The notes below the pieces were generated by a model. That model did not search any database and had not been told where the DNA came from. It saw only the letters and a program-made list of their open reading frames with translations. Below are positions 12,151-24,050 of a stretch of DNA of 64,000 nucleotides, one piece after another; within the stretch, counting starts at the first letter, position 1; every line of letters begins with the position of its first letter. The stretch lies in contig NW_004955470.1 of the NCBI RefSeq assembly GCF_000276665.1, positions 4,289,661-4,353,660 of the forward strand. The letters run 5' to 3'. A program made the position numbers and the translations under genes. The DNA comes from Chinchilla lanigera. Taxonomy: Eukaryota; Chordata; Mammalia; Rodentia; Chinchillidae.

Positions 12151-12325
12151 ATCCTAGAAGCAGGGAAGATGGTGATTCTAGTCGGACACGGCCCAAGTGT
12201 CCTATGCCAGGCACCATGATCAGGAAGCAGCAGGGGACAAAGGGCTCTCTGCAGTCACATGGGGGAGGCAGAGCAGACAGCTAAACCCCACTTCTTTACA
12301 GCTTGTTTGTTTGTTGTTCGTTTTG

Positions 12326-12438
12326 TTTTTTTTTTTGTTTTTTTTTTTTTTGGGTTTTTCTCCGGTACCGGGAACCGAACTCACGACCTTGCGCTTGCCA
12401 GGCAGGCGCTTTTGCCGCTGAGCTAAATCCCCAGCCCC
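12326..12438 (-). repeat. Young ID SINE inside an older ID
   Basis: Flanked by a perfect 15-bp duplication ttgttgttcgttttg (12311-12325, 12439-12453); the older ID continues at 12454-12535. Confidence 0.93.
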
Positions 12439-12453
12439 TTGTTGTTCGTTTTG

Positions 12454-12535
12454 ATGGCCCTGGAGACTGAACCCAGGGCCTCCTGCATGCGGCCAAGTGC
12501 TCTACCACGGAGCCACCGCCCCAGCCTGGCCCTGT
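12454..12535 (-). repeat. Older ID SINE
   Basis: Reads ctggagactgaacccagggcctcctgcatgc ... ccaccgccccagcc, more diverged than its neighbour. Confidence 0.75.
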
Positions 12536-13017
12536 GCCAGCGAGATACCACCTGGCGGCTACCATCCTTGTTCTTTCAGCTCCCTGGCTCCAGGTGGAAC
12601 GAGAGGCTCCCAAAGTGCAGCTGCGAGGCCAAACCATTACAGAATCCAAAATGCTTCTGGGCCCTGGCGTCAAACAGCCGAGATCCGCTCGGGATCTCAC
12701 CACCGCCCTGCGGTGAGCACGGCTCTACAGACAGCCAGATCCCAGCGCCACACTTCCTACCGGGCGACTGAAGCAAAGATGTCAGGCCCAGGAGCGCGAG
12801 CCAGGGCAGCGGCTCTCCAAGCAGGACCCGGCTCACTGCGTGCAGACTGAACATGGATTTGGAGGGCGTCATCCTCAAAGCCCAGTAAAGCAGTCTGCGT
12901 TGTGACTGCACACACCGCGGGCTGGGGCAGCGCCGGGATCGCAGTCTCCCTGGAAAGAGACCTTCAGGCTTGATTGACAGGCGGACGGTGTGGATCGACC
13001 TGGCCTGTGGTGGTCGC

Positions 13018-13165
13018 GGGGAACAAAGGGCAGCACTGGGGACACTGAGGCAGGGAGATAGCAGTGAGTTCGAGGCCAGCCTGGCTACATAGTGAGTCCA
13101 AGGTCGGCCTGAACGACACAGCGAGGCCCTGGCTCAAAAAACAAAATTAAAAAAAAAAAAAAAAA
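13018..13165 (+). repeat. B1 SINE with poly-A
   Basis: Ends in a 17-A run at the edge of the FAM178B CpG island. Confidence 0.8.
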
Positions 13166-13229
13166 GAGTCCATGAAGGCCAGAACGGAAGGTCTCCTGGT
13201 CTTGGGGCGACGCAAGTCATCTAGCACCG

Positions 13230-13570
13230 CGGCCCGAGGTCCCTCCCGTGGGTTACTCACTTGTACCCGGATCCCGTGCCCGAGGGTGCCTGGCAGCCTT
13301 CGGTGGACAGGAAAACAGGGGGCAGCAGAGGGACGCGCCGGCGGAGCACAGCCAGCGCCTGCGCGGGGACCCCAGAGCGTGACCCCTCCCACGCCGCCGG
13401 CCGTTTACGCCCCGAGGGCTGGCCTGCGCCCCCACGTGCGCCCCACGCCGCGCGCACCGGCGCCCCCTGGAGGCCGCCCAGAGCTCGGGGAGCGCCAGGC
13501 CCTCACGTGGGACGCTGGCGTAGACCAATGGCGAGGCGTGCATGCCAGGGCACAGGGGAAGACGATGCGA
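13230..13570 (-). promoter_or_regulatory. CpG-rich candidate promoter and first exon of FAM178B
   Basis: GC- and CpG-dense island just upstream of the coding exons. A clean minus-strand donor (GTACAA|gtgagtaac, exon edge at 13261) would join in phase 0 to the exon at 11281. The frame that would be read has a stop upstream and no ATG, so this exon is probably 5' UTR. The island holds a CCAAT box at 13525-13529 and a strong CTCF-like motif at 13460-13473 (minus strand). Confidence 0.55.
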
Positions 13571-13631
13571 GCTCCGGCCGACCTTGGCCACTGGATGGTC
13601 TGACAATAGAACCTTTCCAAGGTCAAGACTG

Positions 13632-13945
13632 AGCTGGTTTGTGGGAGTGCCTGTCTTCCCAGGACAAGGGAGGCCGAGGCAGGAGAATCACTGTGAGTTC
13701 GATGCCAGCCTGGGCTACACGGTGAGTTCGAGGCCAGCCTGAACACATAGCAAGACCCTGTCTCAAAAAATCAACGTCAAAACAAAACAAAACCCACTCG
13801 CCGGGCCTAGTGGCATACACCTGTCATCCAACCACTTAGGAGGCGGAGGCAGAAGGATTGTCATGAATTCGAGGGCAGCTGGCGCTACATAGTGAGTTCA
13901 AGTCCAGCTTGAACTGCATAGTGACACCCTGTCTCAAAAACAAAC
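13632..13945 (+). repeat. Two B1 SINEs in tandem
   Basis: Copies at 13632-13770 and 13799-13945, same orientation, separated by an A-rich linker. Confidence 0.85.
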
Positions 13946-13984
13946 AATCGAAAAACCCCACAAAGCTGAGCCCCTACAGTCATG

Positions 13985-14010
13985 AGTGTGTGTGTGTGTG
14001 TGTGTGTGTA
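13985..14010. repeat. (GT)n microsatellite
   Basis: Twelve to thirteen GT units. Confidence 0.95.
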
Positions 14011-14206
14011 GCACTCTGCTCATAACACCACTCATGATGAACACTCCCTACATTTTGCACCAACAGCAGAGCTCTCCCGGGTGACAATATGCAAGCATGC
14101 AAATGTGTGCACCGGCTTTTGGGGTTGAGTATCCTCAGATTCCTGCTCAACATACACTGGTTGGACACCAGCCTTATGCCCGGTGTTGAGCTGGGCAACT
14201 CCACCA

Positions 14207-14520
14207 GGGATTAAACCCAGGGCCTTTGCGCTGAGCTACATCCCCAGCCCCTTCTGTTTCTTATTTTGAGACAGGGTCTGGCTAAGCCACTAAATTGCCC
14301 AGGATAGGCTTGGAACTTTCAATCTTCCTGCCTCAGCCTTTCAGAGGGCTGGGATTGCAGGAGTGTGCCACCATGCCCAGCTAGAATTAGTATGATGCAG
14401 GATCTTGCTTAGTTGCCCATGCTGGCCTCTCTGAATAGCTGGGATTGTAAGTGAACACCACCCTACCCTGGGACCTGGGCCATCTGCCTGCCTCAGCTTC
14501 CTGGGTACTGGGATGATAGG
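14207..14520 (-). repeat. B1-dID-like SINE plus B1 fragments
   Basis: ID half 14207-14250 and B1 half to 14384 on the minus strand, then rearranged B1 pieces to 14520. Confidence 0.7.
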
Positions 14521-15044
14521 TGTGCATGCATGTACATTGTCCCATCTTAGTCGCAGCCAGCCCTGTCCACCATGAAAAGTCAGCCCCGTGCCTCTGGAGA
14601 ATGATGTCTGACTTGGCATCATGCACAACCAGTCAGTATCCTTCTGCTGGTGCTGCAGGTGAGAGGGCAGAACTGAACAGGGCTGAGCTGTGCCACAGTG
14701 TCCCTGGCAATCTGGCCATGTTTGCCCCCGAGGGACCCTTCTTCTGGGAGCAGGAAGGCGGCCCCCTGGTGCTGGTGTGTTGGCAAAGAGTCCCCACTCA
14801 CTAATTGCTATTTCCTGCTTCTGATGAATTCTTGCAGGAGTTTGGGCTGTTTCATTCCTTTGACTTCCGGTTGTCAGAAGGAATATTAAGGAGGTTGATG
14901 GCATCCCCAGGCCTCTGTTTTAAGTGTCTAGGTGGGTCCATTAATGAGCACCGCTTGAAACCGTAATACACACAGACAGAGCCAACCCCAGGCAAGAATG
15001 ACAGTAATGACCCACATGAGAATAACTCTTGCAAAGCCAGAAGT

Positions 15045-15150
15045 GGCACACGCTCATAATCCCAGCACTCAGGAGGCTGAGGCAAGAGGGTTGCCATGAG
15101 TTCAAGGCCAAGCCTGGGCATGCACAGTGAGACCTTGTCTCAAACAAACA
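15045..15150 (+). repeat. B1 SINE
   Basis: Ends gaccttgtctcaaacaaac. Confidence 0.85.
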
Positions 15151-15439
15151 AGAAAGAAGTTTGGGTGAGGCATGACGGAATGGGAGGATGTGCAAGCGCT
15201 GAGAGAGCAGCACTGCCCCAGCGGGAGACCCAGACTGCAGAGCTACGGTAGGTTGGGATGTGACCTTTCCCTGACTGGCTTACACGTTGGAAGCTGGGCC
15301 CAAGAAGGAGCTGTCAGGAGGCCATGGGCACTTTAGGAGCAGGGCCTGATGACAGGTCACCAGGTCACCAGGGCCTCGGCTGTGGAGGGGACTGAGTGGG
15401 TCTCACAGAGGGAGCCACTTCGCCCGGGAGCGAGAGGGA

Positions 15440-16200
15440 GGGAGATTATGGAGCTGGCACAACCACTATGGAGAGTCCTCAGACAAAACAGAAACTAGAA
15501 GTTCCATTCGGCCCAGACATCGCCCTCCTAGGTATCGTCCCGAGAGAGCTAAAGACATCTTGTCAGAGTGATGGGTGCACAACCAACTACATGGCAGCAC
15601 AACTCCTCATCTAGCAGCCAGATCTTTTTTTTTTTTGTCTTTTTTGAGACAGAGTCTCCTATGCAGTTCAGGCTGGTCTTGAGCTCACTTTGTAGCCCAG
15701 CCTGGCCTTGAACTTGCAACGATCCTCCTGCCTCAGCCTCCCGAGTGCTGGGATTACAGGTGTGCACCACCACACCCTGCAGCAGCTAGATCTTAGAAGC
15801 GGCCTCCATGTGCATGGACTGAGGAGTGCACAAAGTGTGGTATTTACACCCCGTGGAGCACTACTCTGCCATCAGTAATCTCGAGTGTTTTGCAGGAAAA
15901 TGGGTACATCTTGACACCATAGTGTTAAGTGAAATAAATCAAGCTTCAGTAGTGCATGGCTTCTCTTATCTGAGAAACCCAAAGTGTAAATAATAAAGAG
16001 CAAAATAAAAGATAGATAACAGGGAGTAGGGCAATAGGTCTTTCTCAAAAAAGAAGGGGACTAAAAGATAGAGGGAGAAGGAGATGTAAAAAGAATTCGG
16101 ATGGATGTGCTCTGTGCCTGCACCACTCCCCGTGAGGAGTGTGATCACTGTGTACTGCAAAGATGAACTCATGAAAATAAAATTTTTTTTAAAAAGAGCA
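15440..16200 (+). mobile_element. L1 3' end fragment
   Basis: Shows the typical L1 3' block (caaccactatggagag ... gtgttaagtgaaataaatcaagc). Split by the B1 at 15627-15780. Confidence 0.8.
15627..15780 (-). repeat. B1 SINE in L1
   Basis: Flanked by a 14-bp duplication with one mismatch (agcagcyagatctt at 15613 and 15781). Confidence 0.9.
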
Positions 16201-16273
16201 AAGCTGGCCCTTGTCCACTCTTCTGTGTCACTGTGTGACCTTTTTCTCAGTTGTGTGTCCATCACTCTGAGGC

Positions 16274-17312
16274 TGTAACAGGAAGAATAACTCCCAACTT
16301 GTTAGATGTCAGATGAGCCGAGTTCATGTCCCCCGAGGACCAAAGAGTAAGTCCAAAGGACAAAAGAAGTGAAGAGTAGGAAAGGTTTTTTAAAATTTAT
16401 TTTTATGTTTGTTTTGGAGTTTTGAGATGGGGGTCTCACTATGTAGTTCTTTTTGAAGAACTACAGACCACAAACTTGCAGCCCTCCTCCTGCCTCAGTC
16501 TCCTGAGCACTGGGATTACAGGTGTGAACAACCATGCCCAGCAAGAGTAGGAAATGCTTTTTAAGAGAAAGCTCCTGAGAGATAGGAGGGCATCCGAAGG
16601 GGTTGCTACAGGGGCTCTTTCTCCAAGAATGCTTAATAGAGAAAAATAACAAGGTAGGAACAACATGGGTCACACTCCCATCAACCAGTAGGATTACAGT
16701 ATAGCAGCTTAGCTAATCCTGGTCCAATAGGGACTCCAGGCATGTAGCAGCAGCAGTACATGTCGAACTTCCACTTATCTGTAACTTCTTTTTTTTTTCT
16801 TTTTTTTGAGACAGTCTCACTTTGTAGTTCAGACTGACCCTGACCAGGCTAGCCTTGAACTCATGGCAATTCTCCTGCCTCAGCCTCCCAAGTGCTGGGA
16901 TTACAGGTATGTGCCACCATGCCCAGCTATAACTCCTTTTATTGTGGGGGGGAATACTGGGAATCAAAATCAGGACTTATGCTTGTATAACTTCTAACAT
17001 AGAAAGAATAAGGCATTTTTTGGAAAGGGATGAGTCTAGATGTTCTGATCACCCACCCGGGTGTCTGGTGCCTGTCTGGACTTGACTGGGCAGTGCTGAT
17101 TACAGCATAATCTCAAGTTGCTGTTTACTTCTTAGGGAGGCCCGGGGTCAGGGCACTGTGTCTCCATCTTGAGGCCTGACCATCCTCAAATGTGCCTCCA
17201 GGCAGCTTTGATGTGTTCTCATCTTCTGCACTGACTCTCTTGAGGGCCCATCCCCGTCCACCTGTCTGTTAATTTCTATCTAACTTAGCCATCTATAATA
17301 TTCCCTGAAGAG
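16274..17312 (-). repeat. Proviral 3' LTR with two SINE insertions
   Basis: Partner of the LTR at 28.2-29.0 kb. It is longer only because of B1 insertions at 16384-16542 (12-bp target duplication aagagtaggaaa) and about 16784-16936 plus an ID fragment. The two LTRs differ at many positions, so the insertion is old. Confidence 0.85.
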
Positions 17313-18357
17313 GCATTTCTCACTGCCATGAGGGGGCAGAGGGCAGAAGTGGCTCTGCCTACTTCCAGCTGGGGAGGGCCATCGTCAAGGTTGGCATCAG
17401 AGATACTCCTCAGAGGAGTCTACAGGCCTTTGATAGATGCCAACCCTTCTCATCTCAGGCAGGTTAGCTTTAAGTCTAGATGAGACAAAGCCAGAGAAAC
17501 AGTTGAGTATGTATGGGCCAAATAACAAGATCAACAAGACTATCACTAATATGGCCCACAAATGTTTCTGCCTGTGTGACGTTAACTGTTGTGCACAACT
17601 GACTGGATCAGTGCAGTTCTGCGTGTGGCCGAGGAGATTTTACTGAAGACAGAAGGCCCAGTGTAGGTGCAAGTGGCACCAGCCAAGAGGTTTGCAGCTG
17701 AGTGGGATACAAAGAGGGCAGGAGCAGGAAGGCTCGCTTTAGTTTCTTCAGAGGAAACTAGAGTGATCCTTGGGACATTTGTCCCCAGACTTCTAGCCCA
17801 GAGCCCTCAGCCTCCCAGCTCAGGCTGCTCAGCCGTCCACCATCCACCCTTCTGCTACCAACGGGACTCTGCAGCAAGCTCCATGTCTTGCGCCTTTGAC
17901 TGGATCGTTTGGCTGTCCTTGTACTCTTTGATACCTGCCTGTGGGTGGCCCTGGCAAGCCCACCTTGTGAATCCTATACATGTTATATTAGATCTGTCAC
18001 TCTAGGAGCCCTGACTAACATGATCAGGAAGAGGCGTGATGGTCTCCCACAAAGAGGGTAAGGAGCTTTGGGGTCTGATGTGGGCTTAACCTGTCATCAA
18101 ATATCTTGAACAGCCATTGAGATATTAGCAGAAGGATCGGGAATTCACACACAACGCTCATCCTTTATAACCGCACACGTTCCCTCTTGTGCTGCTGTTA
18201 AGATATCAAAGGCTATCCGATTTTGGAGAACAGCCTTCCTCATTAATCTGACTTTTTAAATTAAAAGACAGATCCCACTTAAGGCGTCAGTTAAGGCCCA
18301 TTGAGTATAGCTAATCAGGGCTTCATTGTGACATCTTCTAATCCCAAGGAAGGGACA

Positions 18358-18462
18358 GGGGCTGGGGATTTAGCTCAGCGGCATAGCACCTGCCTGGCAA
18401 GCGCAAGGTTCGATTCCCAGTACTGGAAAAAAAAAAAAAACAAAAAACAAAAAAAACAAAAA
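18358..18462 (+). repeat. Young ID SINE in provirus
   Basis: Full tRNA-Ala-like ID with an A-rich tail and a perfect 14-bp duplication (ccaaggaagggaca at 18344-18357 and 18463-18476). Confidence 0.93.
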
Positions 18463-19615
18463 CCAAGGAAGGGACAAAGGTAGCAGTCAAACGATACCAG
18501 TGAAACACTCCTAGACCATCCATGTTGTAGATGGGATGAGTTTGTGGGTTGACCAGTAATTTGGACACTCCTGCCCTGTAGGCATACAAATCCCAGCATG
18601 CATCTCTCTATCCACCCAGCGGCCAGCCTGGGCCACAAACTGGTTCCTCAGGACCAGAAAGTGCCACTGGGGGGTTCCCATCTAATCCCAGGGTGATTAA
18701 GCCAGTCTATTGCTAACCAGTTCTAAACCTGTAGAGTTATCCTACATGCACATTGCTTGGGAGTGTCCGCCTCAGCATTCAGTACAGATGAGCCAATGGC
18801 AGCAGGAGGGATTTCTCTGCTCCCAACATATGTGGGCTTTCTACTAAGGCATTCTGGAGTCGGAGTCACCTATATATCATCACTGCATATCTGAAAGTAG
18901 CTGCCTTGCTATCTAAGGTTGTTGGCTCTCCCGATGGGTTCCTTACTTTTGATGAGTAGGGGTTTACTAGAGCTCAAAGAGAGGCTTCTGTGGTATTTTG
19001 AGAAAAAAAAAAATAGATTACATCCAGAGCCAAGGAGGGCGGAGGTTATAGGCCCCTTGGTTACCCTGTAATGAGTGGGCAGGACTCTGAACCGCTGTGC
19101 CTTTTCTGTCTCATCAGTGTAGTCTTGTACCTTATTGTAATTGTCTCCTCCAAGTGGGGGAGGAGGGAGGAAGAGCAGGCCACGCGTCCAGCAAGATGTT
19201 TGCGGTAAGACTGTGTATTTCTGCGCCCACACTAGAAAGGAATTGGACTCTTCCAAGTGGTATGAAAATAGCTAGTAAAAGGGCTAAGGGTAAGAGTCTT
19301 AGATTATTTATCTGAAGACTTTGTTTTCTTTTTGAACAGGAACTTTGTCTTCTGTGGGTTCACAGGAGTGTCCCAGTGGTTGCTCACACTCAGGAACCGT
19401 CTCTGGCTCCCAGGGTTTGAGTCGGATGTGGTGTATCCAGGAGCGAGGCCCGTGACCCTGACAGCTGAGGGATTGCACAACCCTTCCCAGGCTGGTCCTA
19501 GGGACGCTAATGATGAGGGGAGAGACGTTACCAGCATTAAATCTCCGGGTGGAATGTTGGGATACCCTTTTCTTTAGGCTGAGCTTCCGTTAGCGGGTTA
19601 AGAGTGTGTTGGAAT

Positions 19616-19957
19616 TTAGCCAGTGAGGTGACATCTTTTGCAAGGCATCTGTTTCTCTAGCAAAGAGAAAATTGTTAGTGAGAAAAGGGTGCCCATAAAG
19701 CTGAGGACTGGAGTTTGGGGTGTATTTCTTCCTTTGATAAGAACTAAAGGTAGTAAATTGGGCCACTGTAGATGGGTTTCCTGGGCCATTTTGTGAAGGT
19801 GTCTCTTTAGGATCTCATTCATTTTTTTGACTTTTGCTGTTGACTGTGTTCTCCAGGTACAGTGAAGGTGATAGACAATGCCAAATGCCTGAGGGATGGA
19901 CATGCTGTGTAACTGTTGTTTTACAAGAAGGCTCAGCACTGGCCTGGTGGTGCACAC
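19616..19957 (-). pseudogene. Proviral integrase fragment
   Basis: A frame resembling the second half of a gammaretroviral integrase core. Position after RNase H supports it. The stretch from here to the 3' LTR (17.31-19.6 kb) should be env, but I see no recognisable envelope motif. Confidence 0.6.
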
Positions 19958-20056
19958 CTACCATTCCAGCACTCGGGAGGCTGAGGCAGGAGGATTGCTG
20001 TGAGTTCACGGCCAGCCTGAACTCCATAGCAAAACCCTGTCTCCAAAAAAGAAGGA

Positions 20057-20116
<60 letters not shown>

Positions 20117-20117
20117 G
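19931..20117 (+). repeat. B1 SINE with (GAAA)n tail
   Basis: The tail has expanded into a GAAA tetranucleotide array of about 65 bp. Confidence 0.9.
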
Positions 20118-20821
20118 CGCCCATTATATGATCACTCTGTAAACGAGATCCAAATCTGAGGAAGATTTCTGAGACCAAAACTTTTACCCCCTGTCATGCT
20201 TTTTCTGTTCTAGAACAGAAGGCCTCAACACAATTAGTAAAAGTATTTACACAAGCCAGTAGGTATTGAACTCCCTTACTTTTTGGCATGTGAGTGAAAT
20301 CAGGCTGCCAGTCTTTTTACCATGGCTATTTACCAGGCTATTTACCATGTTCTTGCACGCCTATGGTTCGGGTGAGAGGATTGTTTTGGGGGGCAGGGTT
20401 TACATGTCTTAACTATCTGTGGTATTGCCCAAGAGAGTCCTTTTCCAATGAATAACTTGGAGGCCATCTGCTGGGTCTTGTCTCTCCCCACGGGAAAGCT
20501 TTGATGTAAAGACTTAATCACTCTCCATCGATCAGCACCAGGAGGGAACACTGAGCATCCTCTGACTGTAACCGTCCTGACGGAAGGAAGTGACACCCCT
20601 GGGAGACAGCCCATTTCGTTTCTGACTGAGACTATTTGGGTCGAGTGTGAGCAGGGGACCCTTCTCGAATCAGGGGCCCTGGAGGGGGCCCTCGAGCAGC
20701 TTCTTTCGCAGCTGCATCAGCTAGCTCGTTACCTTGGGACACCTCACCAGCTCTTCTTTGGTGCCCTCTGCAGTGAGTTACTGCCACCTTGGAGGGCAGA
20801 TAAATGGATGATAAAGTTCAT

Positions 20822-21151
20822 CTATCTCCTTAGGATATTTTGTGGGAGATCCAGTGGCTCTTTCCATGTAGTTGCATGGGCATTCAGCACAAGGAAAGCA
20901 GACTTTGAATCAGTATAGAGGTCGGCTTTCTGTCCTTCGCTGAGTTGTGAAGCTCTTGGCAGGGCTATGAGTTCCACCAGCTGGGCGCTAGTCCCAGGGC
21001 AAGTGAGGAACTTTTGAGTGTCTGATGCAGAGTGGCTACTGCATATCCTGCCTTCCTTGTCCCATTTTCCCTGAAGGAGCTGCCATTGCAAAGGAGGGAG
21101 GTGTTGGGGTTGGTGCGGGGTGTGTCTGGCAGTGCTTCCCTGGCTGTGCAC
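20822..21151 (-). pseudogene. Proviral RNase H fragment
   Basis: A frame containing the YTDSKSAF segment, which carries an RNase H catalytic Asp, downstream of RT as expected for pol. Truncated on both sides. Confidence 0.75.
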
Positions 21152-21599
21152 ATGTGGAGAATCACCTGTTTGCAGCCAGGTCTCTCAGCCTCAGTTTCCT
21201 CCTTTTCCTGTGGAAAGGTGGCAAGGTTTAAGGAGGAGCCGGTTTCTATTTGAAAGGCCGGTCCACCCAAAGTAGACCCTGATATTTAAGAAGCAGTTGT
21301 CTGATAGCCATAGGCTCCCTTTGGAGGAACGAAGTCCTGACACATCATGAGGGGTACCTGCAGTGAGACTGGCACCTAAGGTTAGTTTGGCTGTCCTAGG
21401 AGCTGTGGGGCGAGTCCCTGACCCTGTGTAAGCACTCCCAAGGCCATGCCTGCCTTTCATCAACATATAGATTGAAGCCATGTCCTGCTGGGAGGCACAG
21501 TGCCAGGGCATTTAGAAATGCTTGGTTAAACTTCTGGAATGCAGTTTGGGAATTAGGTTCCCTGGTTAAAGTATGGGTATCTGCCTTTTGGGCTTCCTT

Positions 21600-21762
21600 C
21601 TTTCCTTTTTTTCTTTCTTTCTTTCTTTCTTTTGAGAAAATGTGTTGCTATGCTTGAGGCTGGTCTTGAACCCACTATGTAACCCAGCTGGCCTCAAACT
21701 CATGGCGATCCTCCTGCCTCAGCCTCCAGGGTGCTGGAATTACAGGTGTGCATGTCCAGCTG
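21600..21762 (-). repeat. B1 SINE with (CTTT)n
   Basis: Reverse B1 with a CTTT-expanded tail, between proviral RT and RNase H sequence. Confidence 0.88.
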
Positions 21763-22075
21763 AGCTTTCTTTAAAAGCTGGTAAAGAGATCACGCGATCT
21801 CATCACATCCTGCCATTCAATAGCAGAAAAGCCTGTAATTCCTAGGACTCTTCTTAGCTGTTTTCTAGTTTTGAGCTGAAGGAAAAAGTATCAGTTTAAT
21901 TTTTCTTCCCCCAGTCTTTGGGTTTCCTTAGGTATGCTGAAGCCCAAATATTTTACCTCAAGGCTACAAAGTTATGCCTTAGACCTAGAGGCCCTGTAAC
22001 CTCTGTCTGCTAAGAAGTACAGCAGGGCGTGAATCCTGGGGGTGCTCTTCTGAAGGGGACATGGCAGTACATCAT

Positions 22076-22351
22076 CTAAACATTGCAAGACTGTGACTTG
22101 GGCAAATCCAAAACAGGCCGAGTCATGGGAGAACACTTGTCCAGAAAAACAAGGATGTCTCTGAACCCTTGAGGCAGCGCGGTCCAGGTTAGCTGAGAAG
22201 CCTGGTCATGGGGATTTGCAAAGGCTAAAAGAAACTGAGAATCTGGATGTAAAGGTATACAAAAGAAGGCGTCTTTTAAACCTAACACCATGAACCAACC
22301 AGCATCCTCAGGGATCTGGGAGAGCAGAGTGTACGGGTCGGGGACTGTCAC
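22076..22351 (-). pseudogene. Proviral reverse transcriptase fragment
   Basis: A short frame with the RT finger/palm pattern LKDAFF and the TALPQGF motif of gammaretroviral polymerases. It is cut by a frameshift and cannot be functional. Confidence 0.8.
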
Positions 22352-22779
22352 TTCTGCCTCATTTATCAGTCTAAGACCCTGTACTGATCTCCTCTCTCCA
22401 TGGCATTTTTGGACTCCCTATGGAGTGTCGCAAGGGCTGTCTCAAGGCGTAAGTAAGCCTTGTGCTCTCAGTTGTCGATTATAGGCAATAGTCCTTTTTA
22501 AACTTCAGGACTCAGAGGGTATTGTCTCTGGTGAGGAAAAATAATGCACTCCCTAACATGTGTTTGCACTGGAGTGGCTCTTTCTGCTGTCCTGGTTTGA
22601 TTTTTGTTTGTTTGTTTGTTTGATTTTTGTTTGCCCATACTTTCGGATTTATTTCTGCCTCTTTAGGAAGGAAGCCGCATCCCTGACCTGGGTGCATGTA
22701 TAGCCCAGTAAACAAGATAAGATCCCTCCTGGGGAGAGGAACTGGACTTTCAGGTATGACCAAAACAGAATGGGAGAAG

Positions 22780-24050
22780 AGAAAGCCATCCCGGGTACAG
22801 CCTAAAGGTTGTGAGAAAGAGTGAACCCCCTCCTCCCCAGTGACTCCTTTCACTGAGGTACGAGGGCTGGAAGGAAGGAAAGCCGGGGTGGAGAAGACAG
22901 GGTGAAAGGATGGCTCTGGTGTCCAGCAACAGGCTGGTGTCTTCTCCCTCTGTAGTGGGTTACCCAGGGCCCTCCAGGGAGGGGCAGTTTGGTCAGAGGG
23001 AGAGGGTGCTGAGTGCCTGGGGCCCTTCAGTTTCCTGGACCAGCCAGTAAGATGGGTCTGATCCCTGAGACTTCATCCGAGGGAGGAGTTTGACTTCCAG
23101 TGGTCACTACTGCACACAGGGTATGGCTCAGTACGCCCCTTGTCATGATGGATCTTGTCACAGTCTGTCCTAAAATGGCCTGGCTTCCCACAGCTGTAGC
23201 AGCAGGGTTTAGTCACTGAGCTCTTCTTGGAGTCTCAGAGTTTACTCAGAGTAATTAATCTCAGAATTTACTCCTTTTAAGGCTGTAACCAAGACAGCTG
23301 TTTTCTCCTGGTCTCTTTGTGTTCTCCCTTTGGCCTCTTCCCAGTCTCAATTATAAAATTCAGAGCACGGAGTAAGCTATCCAGAGCAAAAGCCATCTTC
23401 TGTAGCTTTCTCTTTAATGTCTGAGGCTGACTGGGTAATAAATTTGTCTTTAAGGATAATGTGTCCTTCTACTAAGTGAGGGGCATGGAAGTTTATTTTT
23501 CCAAGGCCTCTTGTAAATGATTTATGAAGGCAAGGAGTTGCCATCTTTTTCTTGATTAATAGCTGATAATTTAACATAATCAAAGGGCTTTGTTTTTGTC
23601 CTTTTTAGGCCATCAAGGATATAAGTTTGAGAATGTTTATTACAATCTCCCATCTGGTTGGTGAGCCAGTAGGAATCTGGTATAGGGACTGCTTGAGCTT
23701 CTTTAGGAACTGGCTGTTCCTCTTGTCTCCCTTCTGGCCTTTTAAAATGAACAATATGATATTCATCTCTAAATGTAATTGTAGCCTGAAATGCTGGTTG
23801 TTTCTCATAAGAAGTCAATGTTTGATTTAAAAGCAACATTACATCTTAGCAGTCCAGTTCATAGGTCCCCTAAAGACCTCAATGTACTTATCAGGATTAT
23901 CTGAAAACTTTCCCAAACTTTGTTTGATTTGTCTGAGATCAGAAAGCAAAGATCACATGGACACAGTTGGACCAAATTCTCCACCTATCTCCTCTATAGA
24001 ATGTTTCCCTTTGAGGAGTTTAAACAAAATCATATACAGATGGATATAAC
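22780..24050 (-). pseudogene. Proviral gag remnant with CCHC zinc knuckle
   Basis: Minus-strand capsid-like frames (for example 23839-23522) followed by a nucleocapsid zinc knuckle at about 23205-23164 in which the pattern C-X2-C-X4-H-X4-C is intact. Frame breaks separate the pieces. The 5' part of gag is split off by the L1 at 24.05-26.89 kb. Confidence 0.75.

Noticed and set aside
20041..20117. Regularly spaced short repeats (CRISPR-like at first sight)
   Set aside because: A GAAA tetranucleotide tail of a B1 in a mammalian genome; no spacers.
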